Shown here: positions 9,901 to 18,628 of the stretch, piece by piece
Position numbering within the stretch: position 1 is the first letter of the stretch
Layout of the letters: each line of letters opens with the position of its first letter
Assembly: GCF_004331695.1 (NCBI RefSeq)
Contig: NZ_SJSL01000001.1
Span: forward strand, 496,001 to 560,000
Source of the DNA: Pedobacter psychroterrae
GTDB taxonomy: Bacteria > Bacteroidota > Bacteroidia > Sphingobacteriales > Sphingobacteriaceae
Length of the DNA: 64,000 bases
Reading direction: 5' to 3'
The notes under the pieces: generated by a model
Database searches by the model: none
What the model was told of the DNA's origin: nothing
What the model saw: the letters and a program-made list of their open reading frames with translations, nothing else
Translations under genes and position numbers: made by a program

Positions 9901-11445
9901 ATGGCTAAAGTCCCTGCTAAACTCTGGTTACTTATTATGGCTATGACGGTGGTAAAAATGATCATCGCATTTAATACAAACCTGGGGAATGATGAAGTAT
10001 ACTATTGGACATACGCTTTAGACCTTCAATGGAATTACTTTGACCATCCTCCGTTTGTAGCTTGGCTGATTCGGGTAACAACGGTTAATCTATGGATCCA
10101 TCATGAAGCAGCAATAAGATTTGGGGCAATTCTGTCTTCAGGGATATGCACCTGGCTGATCTATCAGACAGGACTATTCATATCCGACAAGCGGACAGGC
10201 TGGTATTCGGCCCTACTTTATTCTGCGTCCTTATATTGCAGTGTTATTGCCGGCACATTTATTCTGCCCGACAGTCCGCAAATGGTTTTCTGGTTGTGGG
10301 GCATACTATTATTGCTTAAGATCAGCACGGCAACTACACAGGAAATGTCAACTTTTAAGCTCTGGTGCTGGTTTGGCCTTGCATCTGGCCTCTGTATCCT
10401 TTGCAAAGTACACGGGATATTTTTATGGGCTGCAGTATTCATCATTGCCTTATTTTTAACCCGTAAATTCTTACATCAACGCGGGCTGTATGTGGCAGGT
10501 TTCATTACTTTATTAATCATTTCTCCCATTATCATCTGGAATATACAACATAATTTCATTACGTACGCCTATCATGGCCAGAGGGTTAGTCTGGTCAGTG
10601 CCAGCATTAATCCTTTGGGTTTAATTAGGGAAATAGGAGGCGAAATATTTTATAACAATCCAATCATCTTCTTTTTAACCTGGCTTTCGGTAATCTCCGC
10701 ATTCAAGGGCAAATCTACCACCGGCAAAAAAGAAATACAGGTCCTGCTGGCGTGTTCATTGCCATTAATACTTATTTTGATACTGCTCTCTGCTTTTAAA
10801 GAAACGCTGCCCCATTGGTCCGGACCGGCCTATACTTGCCTCATCATGCTATCTGCATTAAAGCTATCTTCCAGATCCCCGGCAAAGGTTCCCAAAGTCA
10901 TCATTATAGCGTTACTATTCTTTGCGTTTATAGTTTTAACCGGCCTAATCATTGTTAACTATTATCCCGGATCCCTGGCACCGGAAAAAGATCCAATGCA
11001 ATATGGCAAGGGAGACCCTACATTAGACCTCTATGGATGGAAAGAAACAGGGAGATTGATAGATTCCATTCACAAAAAAGATATTTCTAAGGGGAAAATG
11101 CCTGTGTCGGCACCAATTGTCATAACGCGGTGGTATCCGGCTGCGCACATTGATTTTTATGTAGCCTCCCTGACAGCGCAAAATACGCATGCAATAGGCA
11201 AAATATTTGACCTCCATCAATACTATTGGTCTAACCGGATAAAACTAAATAAAGACGATGCGGCTTATTATATTGTCCCGTCTAACCTGTACAGTACAGG
11301 TGATGCAGATCTGGTAAGGTCTCATTTCAAGTATTGCACTCCGGCCCTGATTCTTCCTGTTTACAGGAACGGAAAAATGGCAAAGAATGTTATTGTGTTT
11401 AAACTTAAAGGGTATAAGCATTCCACAAATAAAAAAGGCTTGTAG
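9901..11445 (+). CDS. GT39/ArnT-like integral membrane glycosyltransferase
   Basis: A 514-residue protein with about ten membrane helices. The first periplasmic loop holds the family signature, NDEVYYWTYA followed by NYFDHPPFVAW, whose acidic residues bind metal and catalyse transfer from an isoprenoid phosphate-linked sugar. A soluble C-terminal domain follows residue 350. Family members transfer mannose or aminoarabinose to proteins or lipid A in the periplasm. The pairing with the PAP2 phosphatase 1 bp upstream suggests modification of lipid A at a site exposed by the phosphatase (inference). The stop codon is part of the terminator stem at 11436-11460. Confidence 0.85.
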   Translation: MAKVPAKLWLLIMAMTVVKMIIAFNTNLGNDEVYYWTYALDLQWNYFDHPPFVAWLIRVTTVNLWIHHEAAIRFGAILSSGICTWLIYQTGLFISDKRTGWYSALLYSASLYCSVIAGTFILPDSPQMVFWLWGILLLLKISTATTQEMSTFKLWCWFGLASGLCILCKVHGIFLWAAVFIIALFLTRKFLHQRGLYVAGFITLLIISPIIIWNIQHNFITYAYHGQRVSLVSASINPLGLIREIGGEIFYNNPIIFFLTWLSVISAFKGKSTTGKKEIQVLLACSLPLILILILLSAFKETLPHWSGPAYTCLIMLSALKLSSRSPAKVPKVIIIALLFFAFIVLTGLIIVNYYPGSLAPEKDPMQYGKGDPTLDLYGWKETGRLIDSIHKKDISKGKMPVSAPIVITRWYPAAHIDFYVASLTAQNTHAIGKIFDLHQYYWSNRIKLNKDDAAYYIVPSNLYSTGDADLVRSHFKYCTPALILPVYRNGKMAKNVIVFKLKGYKHSTNKKGL

Positions 11446-11460
11446 AATTCCTACAAGCCT
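11436..11460 (-). terminator. Intrinsic terminator of typA, overlapping the GT39 stop
   Basis: A perfect 10-bp inverted repeat (11436-11445 and 11451-11460) with a 5-nt loop. On the minus strand the stem is followed by a run of six T, so it terminates typA transcription. The left arm includes the TAG stop of the convergent GT39 gene, so the same hairpin also forms at the end of that mRNA but without a U-run. Confidence 0.8.
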
Positions 11461-11485
11461 CAAATATGTTCATTGCCTTTTGTTC

Positions 11486-13291
11486 TTACTGGAACTTCTT
11501 GGAGTTGATCTTACGCTCGTTTTCAGTCAGGTAAATCTTACGTAAACGCATGCTAAGCGGAGTAATCTCGATATACTCATCAGCCTGGATGTATTCCATA
11601 GCTTCCTCCAAAGAGAATTTAATAGCAGGAGCAATACGTGTATTGTCATCCGTACCCGAAGCACGCATATTGGTCAATGCTTTACCTTTCACGATGTTTA
11701 CTACCAAATCATTATCGCGGATGTGCTCACCCATGATCTGACCTTCATAAACATCTACTCCCGGATCAACGAAGAAACGGCCACGATCTTGTAACTTATC
11801 AATTGAATAAGCAGTAGTGTTACCTTTATCCATAGATACCAATACACCGTTTAACCTGCCCGGTATCGTACCTTTCCAAGGCTCATAAGCTTTGAAACGG
11901 TGGGCCATGATGGCTTCACCTGCAGTAGCGGTAAGCACGTTATTTCTCAAGCCAATGATACCACGTGATGGAATTTCAAACTCCAAATGCTGAAGATCTC
12001 CTTTAGGCTCCATTACCAATAGCTCACCTTTACGCTGAGTTACCAGTTCAATTACCTTACCTGCTACTTCACCCGGAACATCTACGATAAGCGTCTCGAT
12101 TGGCTCACATTTCTGACCATCGATCTCTTTTACGATAACCTGTGGCTGACCTACCTGGATCTCATATCCTTCGCGACGCATGGTCTCGATCAATACCGAT
12201 AAATGCAGGATACCCCTTCCGTATACTAAATATGAATCAGGAGATTCTGTCTCAATTACTTTTAAGGCCAGGTTTTTCTCCATCTCTTTGTACAAACGCT
12301 CTCTCAAACGTTGTGAAGTAACGAATTTACCTTCTTTACCAAAAAATGGTGAGTTGTTGATGGTGAACAACATGTTCATCGTAGGCTCATCAATTTTGAT
12401 TACCGGCAATTGTTCCGGTGCATCAAAATCAGCAATGGTGTCACCGATGTCAAAACCATCAATACCTACTACTGCGCAGATATCACCTGATTTTACTTCT
12501 GTAGTACGGATCTTACCAAGACCTTCGAAAGTATATAATTCTTTTACCCTTGTTTTTACAACTTTACCATCGCGTTTGATCAAAGTAACCGGCTGGTTCT
12601 CTTTAATCGCACCACGGTGAACACGGCCAATGGCGATACGGCCTACGAAAGATGAATAATCTAAAGAGGTGATCTGCATTTGCAGTGTACCATCATTGGT
12701 AGGTGCAGGAGGAATGGTTGAAACAACTGTATCCAGCAATGCGAAGATATCTGTAGTAGGTACTTTCCAGTCTGTACTCATCCATCCTTGTTTGGACGAG
12801 CCATAGATAACCGGGAAATCCAGCTGATCTTCTGTAGCCTCAAGGTTGAAGAACAATTCAAAGATCTGCTCATAAACCTCTTCAGGGCGACAATTTTCTT
12901 TATCTACCTTGTTTACCACTACGATCGGCTTTAAGCCCAAAGCCAAAGCTTTTTGCGTTACGAAACGTGTTTGTGGCATGGCGCCTTCAAAAGCGTCACA
13001 TAGCAACAATACACCGTCAGCCATTTTTAATACACGCTCTACCTCACCACCGAAATCGGCGTGACCAGGGGTGTCTATGATGTTAATCTTAACATCTTTA
13101 TATTGTACGGATACGTTTTTAGATACAATGGTGATGCCACGTTCACGCTCCAGATCATTGTTGTCAAGTATTAAGTCTCCCGTTTGCTCGTTATCGCGGA
13201 AGATTGAACATGCGTGTAAGATCTTATCAACCAGTGTAGTTTTACCGTGGTCAACGTGGGCTATGATAGCTATATTTCTAATTTTTTGCAT
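11486..13291 (-). CDS. typA: Translational GTPase TypA/BipA
   Basis: A 601-residue GTPase of the elongation factor superfamily, full length for the family. The P-loop is AHVDHGKTT (residues 11-19), switch II is [12 protein letters not shown], and the specificity motif is NKVDKEN. Domains II, III, V and the BipA-specific C-terminal domain follow, including the [20 protein letters not shown] segment. TypA binds 70S ribosomes and helps late 50S assembly and translation under stress and cold. It is monocistronic, with a -7 box at 13314-13321 and a strong terminator. The upstream region holds an unusual phased repeat element. Confidence 0.97.
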   Translation of the reverse strand: MQKIRNIAIIAHVDHGKTTLVDKILHACSIFRDNEQTGDLILDNNDLERERGITIVSKNVSVQYKDVKINIIDTPGHADFGGEVERVLKMADGVLLLCDAFEGAMPQTRFVTQKALALGLKPIVVVNKVDKENCRPEEVYEQIFELFFNLEATEDQLDFPVIYGSSKQGWMSTDWKVPTTDIFALLDTVVSTIPPAPTNDGTLQMQITSLDYSSFVGRIAIGRVHRGAIKENQPVTLIKRDGKVVKTRVKELYTFEGLGKIRTTEVKSGDICAVVGIDGFDIGDTIADFDAPEQLPVIKIDEPTMNMLFTINNSPFFGKEGKFVTSQRLRERLYKEMEKNLALKVIETESPDSYLVYGRGILHLSVLIETMRREGYEIQVGQPQVIVKEIDGQKCEPIETLIVDVPGEVAGKVIELVTQRKGELLVMEPKGDLQHLEFEIPSRGIIGLRNNVLTATAGEAIMAHRFKAYEPWKGTIPGRLNGVLVSMDKGNTTAYSIDKLQDRGRFFVDPGVDVYEGQIMGEHIRDNDLVVNIVKGKALTNMRASGTDDNTRIAPAIKFSLEEAMEYIQADEYIEITPLSMRLRKIYLTENERKINSKKFQ

Positions 13292-13313
13292 AAAATGCTA
13301 CTGATTTTTGGCG

Positions 13314-13321
13314 CAAAGATA
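13314..13321 (-). promoter_or_regulatory. Candidate -7 box of typA
   Basis: On the minus strand this reads TATCTTTG, matching the Bacteroidota -7 consensus TAnnTTTG. Transcription would start about 15 nt before the typA ATG. No clear -33 TTG is found at the usual distance, so the call is tentative. Confidence 0.4.
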
Positions 13322-13406
13322 AGGTTTATTATCGATATATCAGCGTGTTAGTCAGGAATAAACCTATATTAAATTATGGTTACCCGGCCAGCCGCATATA
13401 GGCCTC

Positions 13407-13498
13407 TTCACACTTTCTTCACACCTTGTTCACACCAAAGTCACAAAAGGGTACCTTTTTGTGAAGGAAGTGTGCAGGAGGTGTGTTTCAGGTGAGGA
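13407..13498. repeat. Helically phased 11-bp repeats arranged as a dyad
   Basis: The motif TTCACAC starts at 13407, 13418 and 13429, with a degenerate copy at 13440: exactly 11 bp apart. After a central GGTACC palindrome (13450-13455) the inverted motif (GTGTGAA-like) appears at 13459, 13470 and 13481, with a weak copy at 13492, again 11 bp apart. All pairs are symmetric about 13452.5. Complementarity is concentrated in the motifs and largely lost in the spacers, which points to repeated protein contacts on one helix face rather than to a plain hairpin. The function is unknown. Confidence 0.85.
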
Positions 13499-13595
13499 CA
13501 TGCCCTTAACCCTACCACTGTGATCCTGCCCTTTGACCTTAATCAGGCAAAACAATCTTCTTGCCTGAACTGTTAGTCAAATATACGATTAAAAT

Positions 13596-13850
13596 ATGAG
13601 CACCGAAAACAACAAAGGCCTTGATGCCTGGAACAAACGCCTAGACCAAAACCTCGAACCTGAGAAGACCGGAGATGAACTGGCAGACGCTAAAGCTGAA
13701 GCATATTCTGCAGAAGAAGGAAGCGGCGACCAGTCGGACGCAGCAGGCCCTGAAGGAGAAAAACACCATCCTGCTGACTACGAGGACAACCTGGCCCAAA
13801 ACCAACCTAAGGAGCAGGATCCGACCAAACCGCTGACACGGGAAGAATAG
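13596..13850 (+). CDS. Small acidic, probably disordered protein
   Basis: An 84-residue protein rich in Glu, Asp, Gln, Pro and Gly, with no hydrophobic core, membrane segment or Cys. The composition implies an intrinsically disordered cytoplasmic protein. I do not recognise a domain. It starts with a clear ATG after an A/T-rich stretch, and it ends 3 bp before the convergent esterase gene. The reading frame is supported by position and the absence of a competing frame; small acidic hydrophilic proteins of this type are common in Bacteroidota and are sometimes stress-related. No function can be assigned. Confidence 0.6.
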   Translation: MSTENNKGLDAWNKRLDQNLEPEKTGDELADAKAEAYSAEEGSGDQSDAAGPEGEKHHPADYEDNLAQNQPKEQDPTKPLTREE

Positions 13851-13853
13851 CTG

Positions 13854-14663
13854 CTACAAAACCCTGCTGGGCGGGAATGCCCACTGTAAAAATGCCGGCA
13901 GCACTTTGGACCAGGTCGCAACATTGTGCTGTCCGCCCACCATTTCATAATAGCATATCTCTTCTGGTCTTTTATAGCCCTTTTTCAACAGTTCTTTAAT
14001 GACATCAATGGTGTCATCAATAGAATCAATGATTAAGTTCCGGTTCCTGTCGGCCGTTTCATCGGCTGTCCCCGTCATTAACCAAAACTTCAGTTCTGGT
14101 TTAGCAGCAGTTTCTCTGATCAGCTGATGCGCGATCCGGTCGTCATCCGTATACCCGTCCTTCAGGTCTTTTTTCCGCCACCAGAAAGACCCTGAAAACA
14201 CACCGACAGCGTCAAACAGGTTGTCATTGTTCCAGGCAATGTCAAATGCGCTGAGTCCACCCAGCGAGAAACCTGCAAAGGCCCGTTTTCCGTTGACAGG
14301 TACTGCGATCGTTTCCTGCACAAAGGGGAGCAACTCATCCATAATAAATTTAGTATAAGCCTTGGCTTTAGATCCGCGACCGGCAAAATCAGGTATTCCT
14401 GCCACGCCATATTCTTCCAGCCGCTCTGCGGAGGCTTTGATCGCCACAATAGCAAGCGCGGCAATCCTCCCTTTTGCATAGAGCTGGGTCAGCGTTTCTT
14501 TAAGTTTCATTTCTTCTGCATCCTGTCCGTCATTAAACAACAGGAGGTTCAGGGTTTCATTGCCCATCAGATTGTCGGGAATGAATATTTCCAGTTCTAC
14601 ATTCCTTTTGAGGAAAGCAGATTTCAGTATATATGGAGTATGGATGACTTCCGGCACAGACAT
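13854..14663 (-). CDS. Alpha/beta hydrolase, esterase D/Fes-like
   Basis: An alpha/beta-hydrolase of about 269 residues. The nucleophile elbow is GFSLGG, the likely acid lies in TGTADETADRN and the His in VGGQHNVATW, matching the family of enterochelin-esterase-like and esterase D proteins. The ATG at 14663 is preferred over the one at 14675 because a well-formed promoter (14683-14712) would start transcription at about 14677, leaving no leader for the upstream ATG. No signal peptide is present, so it acts in the cytoplasm. It is divergent from the amidoligase operon, whose first gene is another hydrolase, and may serve the same pathway (inference). Confidence 0.85.
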   Translation of the reverse strand: MSVPEVIHTPYILKSAFLKRNVELEIFIPDNLMGNETLNLLLFNDGQDAEEMKLKETLTQLYAKGRIAALAIVAIKASAERLEEYGVAGIPDFAGRGSKAKAYTKFIMDELLPFVQETIAVPVNGKRAFAGFSLGGLSAFDIAWNNDNLFDAVGVFSGSFWWRKKDLKDGYTDDDRIAHQLIRETAAKPELKFWLMTGTADETADRNRNLIIDSIDDTIDVIKELLKKGYKRPEEICYYEMVGGQHNVATWSKVLPAFLQWAFPPSRVL

Positions 14664-14682
14664 AGTAAGGTACATAAGGGCA

Positions 14683-14712
14683 CAAATTTATTTAATTTAG
14701 TTCTTATACCAA
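14683..14712 (-). promoter_or_regulatory. Bacteroidota-type promoter of the esterase gene
   Basis: On the minus strand TTG, 19 nt and TAAATTTG fit the -33/-7 consensus exactly. The predicted start, around 14677, supports the ATG at 14663 as the true start of the esterase. Confidence 0.6.
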
Positions 14713-14745
14713 CTAATTTTAATCCGGGTGCCAACTATCTACACC

Positions 14746-14782
14746 TTTCTTTGTTATTATCGCAAGAATTTCTTTGTTATTA
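14746..14782 (+). repeat. 14-bp direct repeat in the amidoligase operon promoter region
   Basis: TTTCTTTGTTATTA occurs at 14746-14759 and again at 14769-14782, 23 bp apart start to start. The pair lies 43-80 bp upstream of the first gene of the operon. It could be an operator or a duplicated promoter element, since each copy includes TTTG. Confidence 0.5.
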
Positions 14783-14824
14783 ACTAACTAATTTCAGTAC
14801 CTTAAAGCACCTAAATTTTGCGCG

Positions 14825-15529
14825 ATGAAAGAGGAATATAAGAAATGGTACAGTCATAACCTCCAGGGTGATTTTGAACTTCTTGCCTTCGGACACAGCG
14901 GATATCCTGTTATTCTTTTTCCGACCAGTATGGGCAGGTATTATGAGAATAAGGATTTTAAAATGATCGAGTCTATACAGTGGTTTATAGACGAAGGGAA
15001 GATAAAAGTTTATTGCGTAGACAGTATAGATTCACTGAGCTGGTACAATAAAGGGGCGAGCCCGGCTGACAGGGTAAAAAACCATATCTGGTATGATAAA
15101 TTGCTGCTGGAAGAGGTAGCGGGCATGGCCAGACATGAAACCGGGCATGACAAGATCATCACTGCCGGATGTAGCTTTGGTGGCTATCATGCCGCAAATT
15201 TTGCTTTCAGGCATCCCTGGCTGGTCAGCCATATGTTTAGCATGAGCGGGGCTTTTGACATCAGGGGGCAATTGGACGGATTTTATAACGATGATGTGTA
15301 CTTCAACAATCCGGTTGATTTTGTGGTTCATGACCGCAATCCTGAATTGTGGAACATGAAAATCGTACTCGGTACATCCGACAGGGATATCTGCAGGGCC
15401 CACAACGAGCAGCTATCCCAGATCCTGCATAATAAAGGGATTCACCACTGGCTGGATATACGGCACAATGCGGATCACGACTGGCCTATATGGCGAACGA
15501 TGCTGCCCGATTACTTATCGAAACTATAA
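14825..15529 (+). CDS. Alpha/beta hydrolase, first gene of amidoligase operon
   Basis: A 234-residue alpha/beta-hydrolase with nucleophile Ser117 in GCSFGG, a probable acid at Asp186 or Asp188 in GTSDRD, and His218 in NADHDWP. It has no signal peptide. It belongs to the esterase-like proteins repeatedly found next to ATP-grasp and GCS2 genes. Within the operon it could hydrolyse an ester or amide intermediate, or release the product (inference). The next gene starts 27 bp downstream. It is only distantly similar to the divergent esterase at 13854, since the elbows differ (GCSFGG against GFSLGG). Confidence 0.85.
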   Translation: MKEEYKKWYSHNLQGDFELLAFGHSGYPVILFPTSMGRYYENKDFKMIESIQWFIDEGKIKVYCVDSIDSLSWYNKGASPADRVKNHIWYDKLLLEEVAGMARHETGHDKIITAGCSFGGYHAANFAFRHPWLVSHMFSMSGAFDIRGQLDGFYNDDVYFNNPVDFVVHDRNPELWNMKIVLGTSDRDICRAHNEQLSQILHNKGIHHWLDIRHNADHDWPIWRTMLPDYLSKL

Positions 15530-15556
15530 AAATAGATACTACAGAAAAAACTATAT

Positions 15557-16693
15557 ATGAAGAAAATTGGAATCTTATTTGGCATGGAAAGATCTTTTCC
15601 TGAAGCCTTTGTAAACCGTGTAAATGAACTAGGAGGGAAAGAATTTAAAGCTGAGTTTGTAAGTATTGACAAGATATTTCAGGCCGAGCCTTTGGATTAT
15701 GCAGTTATAGTAGACCGGATATCGCAGGATGTACCTTTTTACAGGGCTGCAATGAAAAATGCGGCCATTACGGGCACTGCGGTGATCAACAATCCCTTCT
15801 GGTGGAGTGCTGACGAGAAGTTCTTTAACAATGCGCTGGCCATAAAGATTGGTGTGCCTGTGCCTAAAACAGCCCTGATCCCTTCTTACGAGCAGCCAAC
15901 CGATACAACGGATGCGTCTTTCAGTAACCTGGCATTTCCGCTGGACTGGGAAGCGATCTTTGAATACACCGGCTTTCCTGCTTATATGAAACCCTTTGAC
16001 GGCGGGGGCTGGAAAGAGGTATACAAACTGCACGATAAGGAAGATTTTTTTGACAAGCACAGCCAGACTAAGCAAACCGTAATGATGCTGCAGGAAGAGA
16101 TTGTCTTTGATGAATATTTCAGGTGTTACTGCATAGGTGGCAAGTATGTCCGCATTATGCAATATGAGCCTAGAAACCCTTTTCATTTGCGCTACCAGGT
16201 AAGTACGCCACCATCAAGTAAGGCTTTGCTGGATACCATCCACGATTACGTGATCAAGCTAAACCAGTATTTGGGTTATGACTTTAATACGGTGGAATTT
16301 GCGATCCGTGACGGCGTTCCGTATGCCATTGATTTTTGCAACCCGGCACCTGATGCAGAGGTTACAAGCGTAGGGCAGGAAAACTTTGACTGGGTGGTAG
16401 AGCACTCGGCAAAATATGCAATAGAACGGGCAAGGGAGCAGGCAGACGGACAGGATAACTTAACTTGGGGCGAGTATGTGAAAACATCGGCTTCCGGTTT
16501 GCCGCTCGTAGCGAGCAGGGCTGGTGTAAAAGCAGCGGTTAAACCTGCTGTTAAGACTGAAAAGGGTGTCATTAAGAAAAAACCTACAGCCCCCAAAGCA
16601 GTGACTGAGAAAGCAGCCCCAGCGAAAAAAGCTGCTACAGCAAAGCCTGTTGCTAAAGCTGTTAAAAAAGCCCCTGCTAAACCTAAAAAATGA
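15557..16693 (+). CDS. ATP-grasp ligase with histone H1-like Lys/Ala tail
   Basis: A 378-residue protein. Residues 1-310 form an ATP-grasp enzyme: Lys145 in YMKPFDGGGW is the ATP-binding lysine with its glycine loop, and the metal ligands lie at Glu247 (VEFAI), Asp259 and Asn262 (IDFCNPAPDAE). ATP-grasp ligases join a carboxylate, activated as an acyl phosphate, to an amine. Residues 321-378 are an almost pure Lys/Ala/Pro/Val tail, like histone H1 or AlgP tails, and are not part of the enzyme fold. The stop overlaps the next start by 4 bp (ATGA), which implies translational coupling. Substrate unknown. The tail could bind nucleic acid or polyanions, or be a modification target (inference). 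Confidence 0.88.
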   Translation: MKKIGILFGMERSFPEAFVNRVNELGGKEFKAEFVSIDKIFQAEPLDYAVIVDRISQDVPFYRAAMKNAAITGTAVINNPFWWSADEKFFNNALAIKIGVPVPKTALIPSYEQPTDTTDASFSNLAFPLDWEAIFEYTGFPAYMKPFDGGGWKEVYKLHDKEDFFDKHSQTKQTVMMLQEEIVFDEYFRCYCIGGKYVRIMQYEPRNPFHLRYQVSTPPSSKALLDTIHDYVIKLNQYLGYDFNTVEFAIRDGVPYAIDFCNPAPDAEVTSVGQENFDWVVEHSAKYAIERAREQADGQDNLTWGEYVKTSASGLPLVASRAGVKAAVKPAVKTEKGVIKKKPTAPKAVTEKAAPAKKAATAKPVAKAVKKAPAKPKK

Positions 16694-17796
16694 TGAACGA
16701 GTTTACTTTAGGTGTAGAAGAGGAATACATGGTGATAGATCCCGTAACAAGGGAACTGACTTCGCATGATCAGAAAATTGTTGAGGCTGCACAAAAGATC
16801 CATAAGGACCAGGTAAAGGCAGAAATGCACCAGGCCGTGGTAGAGGTGGGTACTGGAATATGCCGTAACACAGATCAGGCAAGGAAAGAGATATCGCAGT
16901 TGCGCTATACCGTATCCCAACTGGCGGGCGAGCAGGGCCTGCGTATCGGCGCTGCCGGTACGCATCCTTTTTCCCACTGGGAAAAGCAGCTGATCACCGA
17001 GCATCCGCGGTATAGCGAGATCGTAAATGAACTGCAGGAGGCGGCAAGGTCCAACCTGATCTTCGGATTGCATGTACATGTGGGTTTTCAATCGCGCGAG
17101 CTGGCCATTCACATTGCCAACCAGGTGCGTTATTTCCTGCCTCATGTGTTTGCATTATCTACCAACTCTCCATTTTGGGAGGGCCGTAACACAGGCTACA
17201 AGTCATTCAGGACCAAGATCTTTGATAAATTCCCGAGAACGGGCATCCCTGATATTTTCAATAGCATAGAGGATTATGACAACTATGTAAAACTGCTGAT
17301 CAAAACCAATAGCATTGACAATGCCAAGAAGATCTGGTGGGACATCAGGGTACACCCTTTCTTTGAGACCATAGAATTCAGGATCTGCGATTGTCCGATG
17401 CTGATAGATGAGACGATGGCTTTTGTGGCCTTGTTTCAGTGCCTGTGTGCGAAACTGTATAAGCTGCGGTTGCAAAACCTGAACTTTATCAGTTACTCAA
17501 GGGCGCTGATCAACGAGAATAAATGGCGTGCGGCAAGGTATGGAATAGACGGCAACCTAATCGATTTTGGGAAGGAAATGGAAGTAAACTGCAGGAACCT
17601 GATCCTGGAACTGCTGGATTTTATAGACGATGTGGTAGACGAACTGGGCTGCAGGAACGAGATCAACTATGTACTCAAAATATTGGCAAACGGAACAGGT
17701 GCCGACAGACAATTGGCTGTTTACGAACAAAGTGGTAACTTTGAGGCGGTAGTAGACTACATTACTACGCAAACGTTAATAGGAGCTAAACAGTGA
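16690..17796 (+). CDS. Carboxylate-amine ligase, GCS2/YbdK family
   Basis: A 368-residue member of the glutamate-cysteine ligase 2 family. It shows the N-terminal signature TLGVEEEYMVID, with acidic metal-binding residues, the central HVHVGF motif, and DIRVHPFFETIEFRICDCP. The family makes gamma-glutamyl-type amide bonds with ATP. Family members called YbdK have weak glutamate-cysteine ligase activity, but the true substrate inside this operon is unknown. The start ATG overlaps the ATP-grasp stop by 4 bp, a second ATG follows directly, and the stop overlaps the GTG start of the amidotransferase by 4 bp. This tight coupling suggests a stoichiometric complex or pathway. Confidence 0.9.
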   Translation: MMNEFTLGVEEEYMVIDPVTRELTSHDQKIVEAAQKIHKDQVKAEMHQAVVEVGTGICRNTDQARKEISQLRYTVSQLAGEQGLRIGAAGTHPFSHWEKQLITEHPRYSEIVNELQEAARSNLIFGLHVHVGFQSRELAIHIANQVRYFLPHVFALSTNSPFWEGRNTGYKSFRTKIFDKFPRTGIPDIFNSIEDYDNYVKLLIKTNSIDNAKKIWWDIRVHPFFETIEFRICDCPMLIDETMAFVALFQCLCAKLYKLRLQNLNFISYSRALINENKWRAARYGIDGNLIDFGKEMEVNCRNLILELLDFIDDVVDELGCRNEINYVLKILANGTGADRQLAVYEQSGNFEAVVDYITTQTLIGAKQ

Positions 17797-18626
17797 GTGT
17801 AACAGATAGAAAAAAGATTAGGGTAGCTGTAATTGATATGAACAATGGGGCACCCAACCAGGGGATGCGCGGGATACAGGAAATCCTGCTGCACTATGCT
17901 GCGGATACGGGGCTGGATTTGTCATACGATATTTTTGATTTGAGACAGAAAGGAGAAATCCCTTCTATAGATTACGATATTTTCATATCGAGTGGCGGGC
18001 CTGGAGACCCTTTTGAGGGGGTAGGCAAACAGTGGGACAATGATTTTTGTGACTTGCTGGACCAGATAGCACAGCATAATAAATTGAATGAGCATAAGAA
18101 ACATGGCTTTTTGATCTGCCATTCATTTCAGATGGCCTGCAGAAAATATAATGTGGGAAAGGTGATCCGGAGAAAGTCGACCGCTTTTGGGATCTTCCCG
18201 GTGTTTCTGACTGCTGAAGGAGAAGATGACCTGATCTTTGACGGTCTGCCTAATCCGTTTTATACGGTAGATAGCAGGGACTGGCAGGTAGTGAACCCAG
18301 ATGATGTGCTGTTTTCCAATTCTGATGTACAGGTACTGGCGATAGAGAAAGAACGGCCTCATGTAGACCTGGAACGCTGCGTAATGGCGGTACGTTTTAG
18401 CAATGAACTGGTAGGCACGCAGTTTCATCCTGAGGCCGACCCGGTAGGGATGAAGATGTACCTGCTGCAGGAGGAGAAAAAACAGGCGATCATTGCCAAT
18501 CATGGTGAGCAGAAATATAACGACATGCTGTCGAGTCTGGATGATCCGCAGAGAATACGCCTGACCCAGCAGGTTGTGCTCCCCAATTTTTTAAACAGGG
18601 CGATCAACGCCCTTCAGGAGGCCTGA
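17793..18626 (+). CDS. Class I glutamine amidotransferase (GMP synthase-like)
   Basis: A 277-residue class I amidotransferase with the catalytic triad Cys109 (LICHSFQ), His212 and Glu214 (GTQFHPEAD) and the oxyanion-side SSGGPGDP loop. The nucleophile elbow has Ser instead of the usual Gly (CHSFQ, against CxGxQ). Such domains hydrolyse glutamine and pass ammonia to a partner, or act as gamma-glutamyl hydrolases. No synthase domain is attached, so the partner is probably a ligase of this operon (inference). The GTG start overlaps the GCS2 stop, and the next gene starts 2 bp after the stop. Confidence 0.88.
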   Translation: MSVTDRKKIRVAVIDMNNGAPNQGMRGIQEILLHYAADTGLDLSYDIFDLRQKGEIPSIDYDIFISSGGPGDPFEGVGKQWDNDFCDLLDQIAQHNKLNEHKKHGFLICHSFQMACRKYNVGKVIRRKSTAFGIFPVFLTAEGEDDLIFDGLPNPFYTVDSRDWQVVNPDDVLFSNSDVQVLAIEKERPHVDLERCVMAVRFSNELVGTQFHPEADPVGMKMYLLQEEKKQAIIANHGEQKYNDMLSSLDDPQRIRLTQQVVLPNFLNRAINALQEA

Positions 18627-18628
18627 AT

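Larger units (their letters stand above)
13292..13595. other. Gene-free divergent region typA / small acidic protein
   Basis: This 304-bp region separates divergent genes. It holds the typA -7 box, the phased dyad repeat at 13407-13498, and an 8-bp inverted repeat (13543-13550 and 13561-13568, TCAGGCAA / TTGCCTGA) just upstream of the small acidic gene. No RNA gene or reading frame is supported here. Confidence 0.7.
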
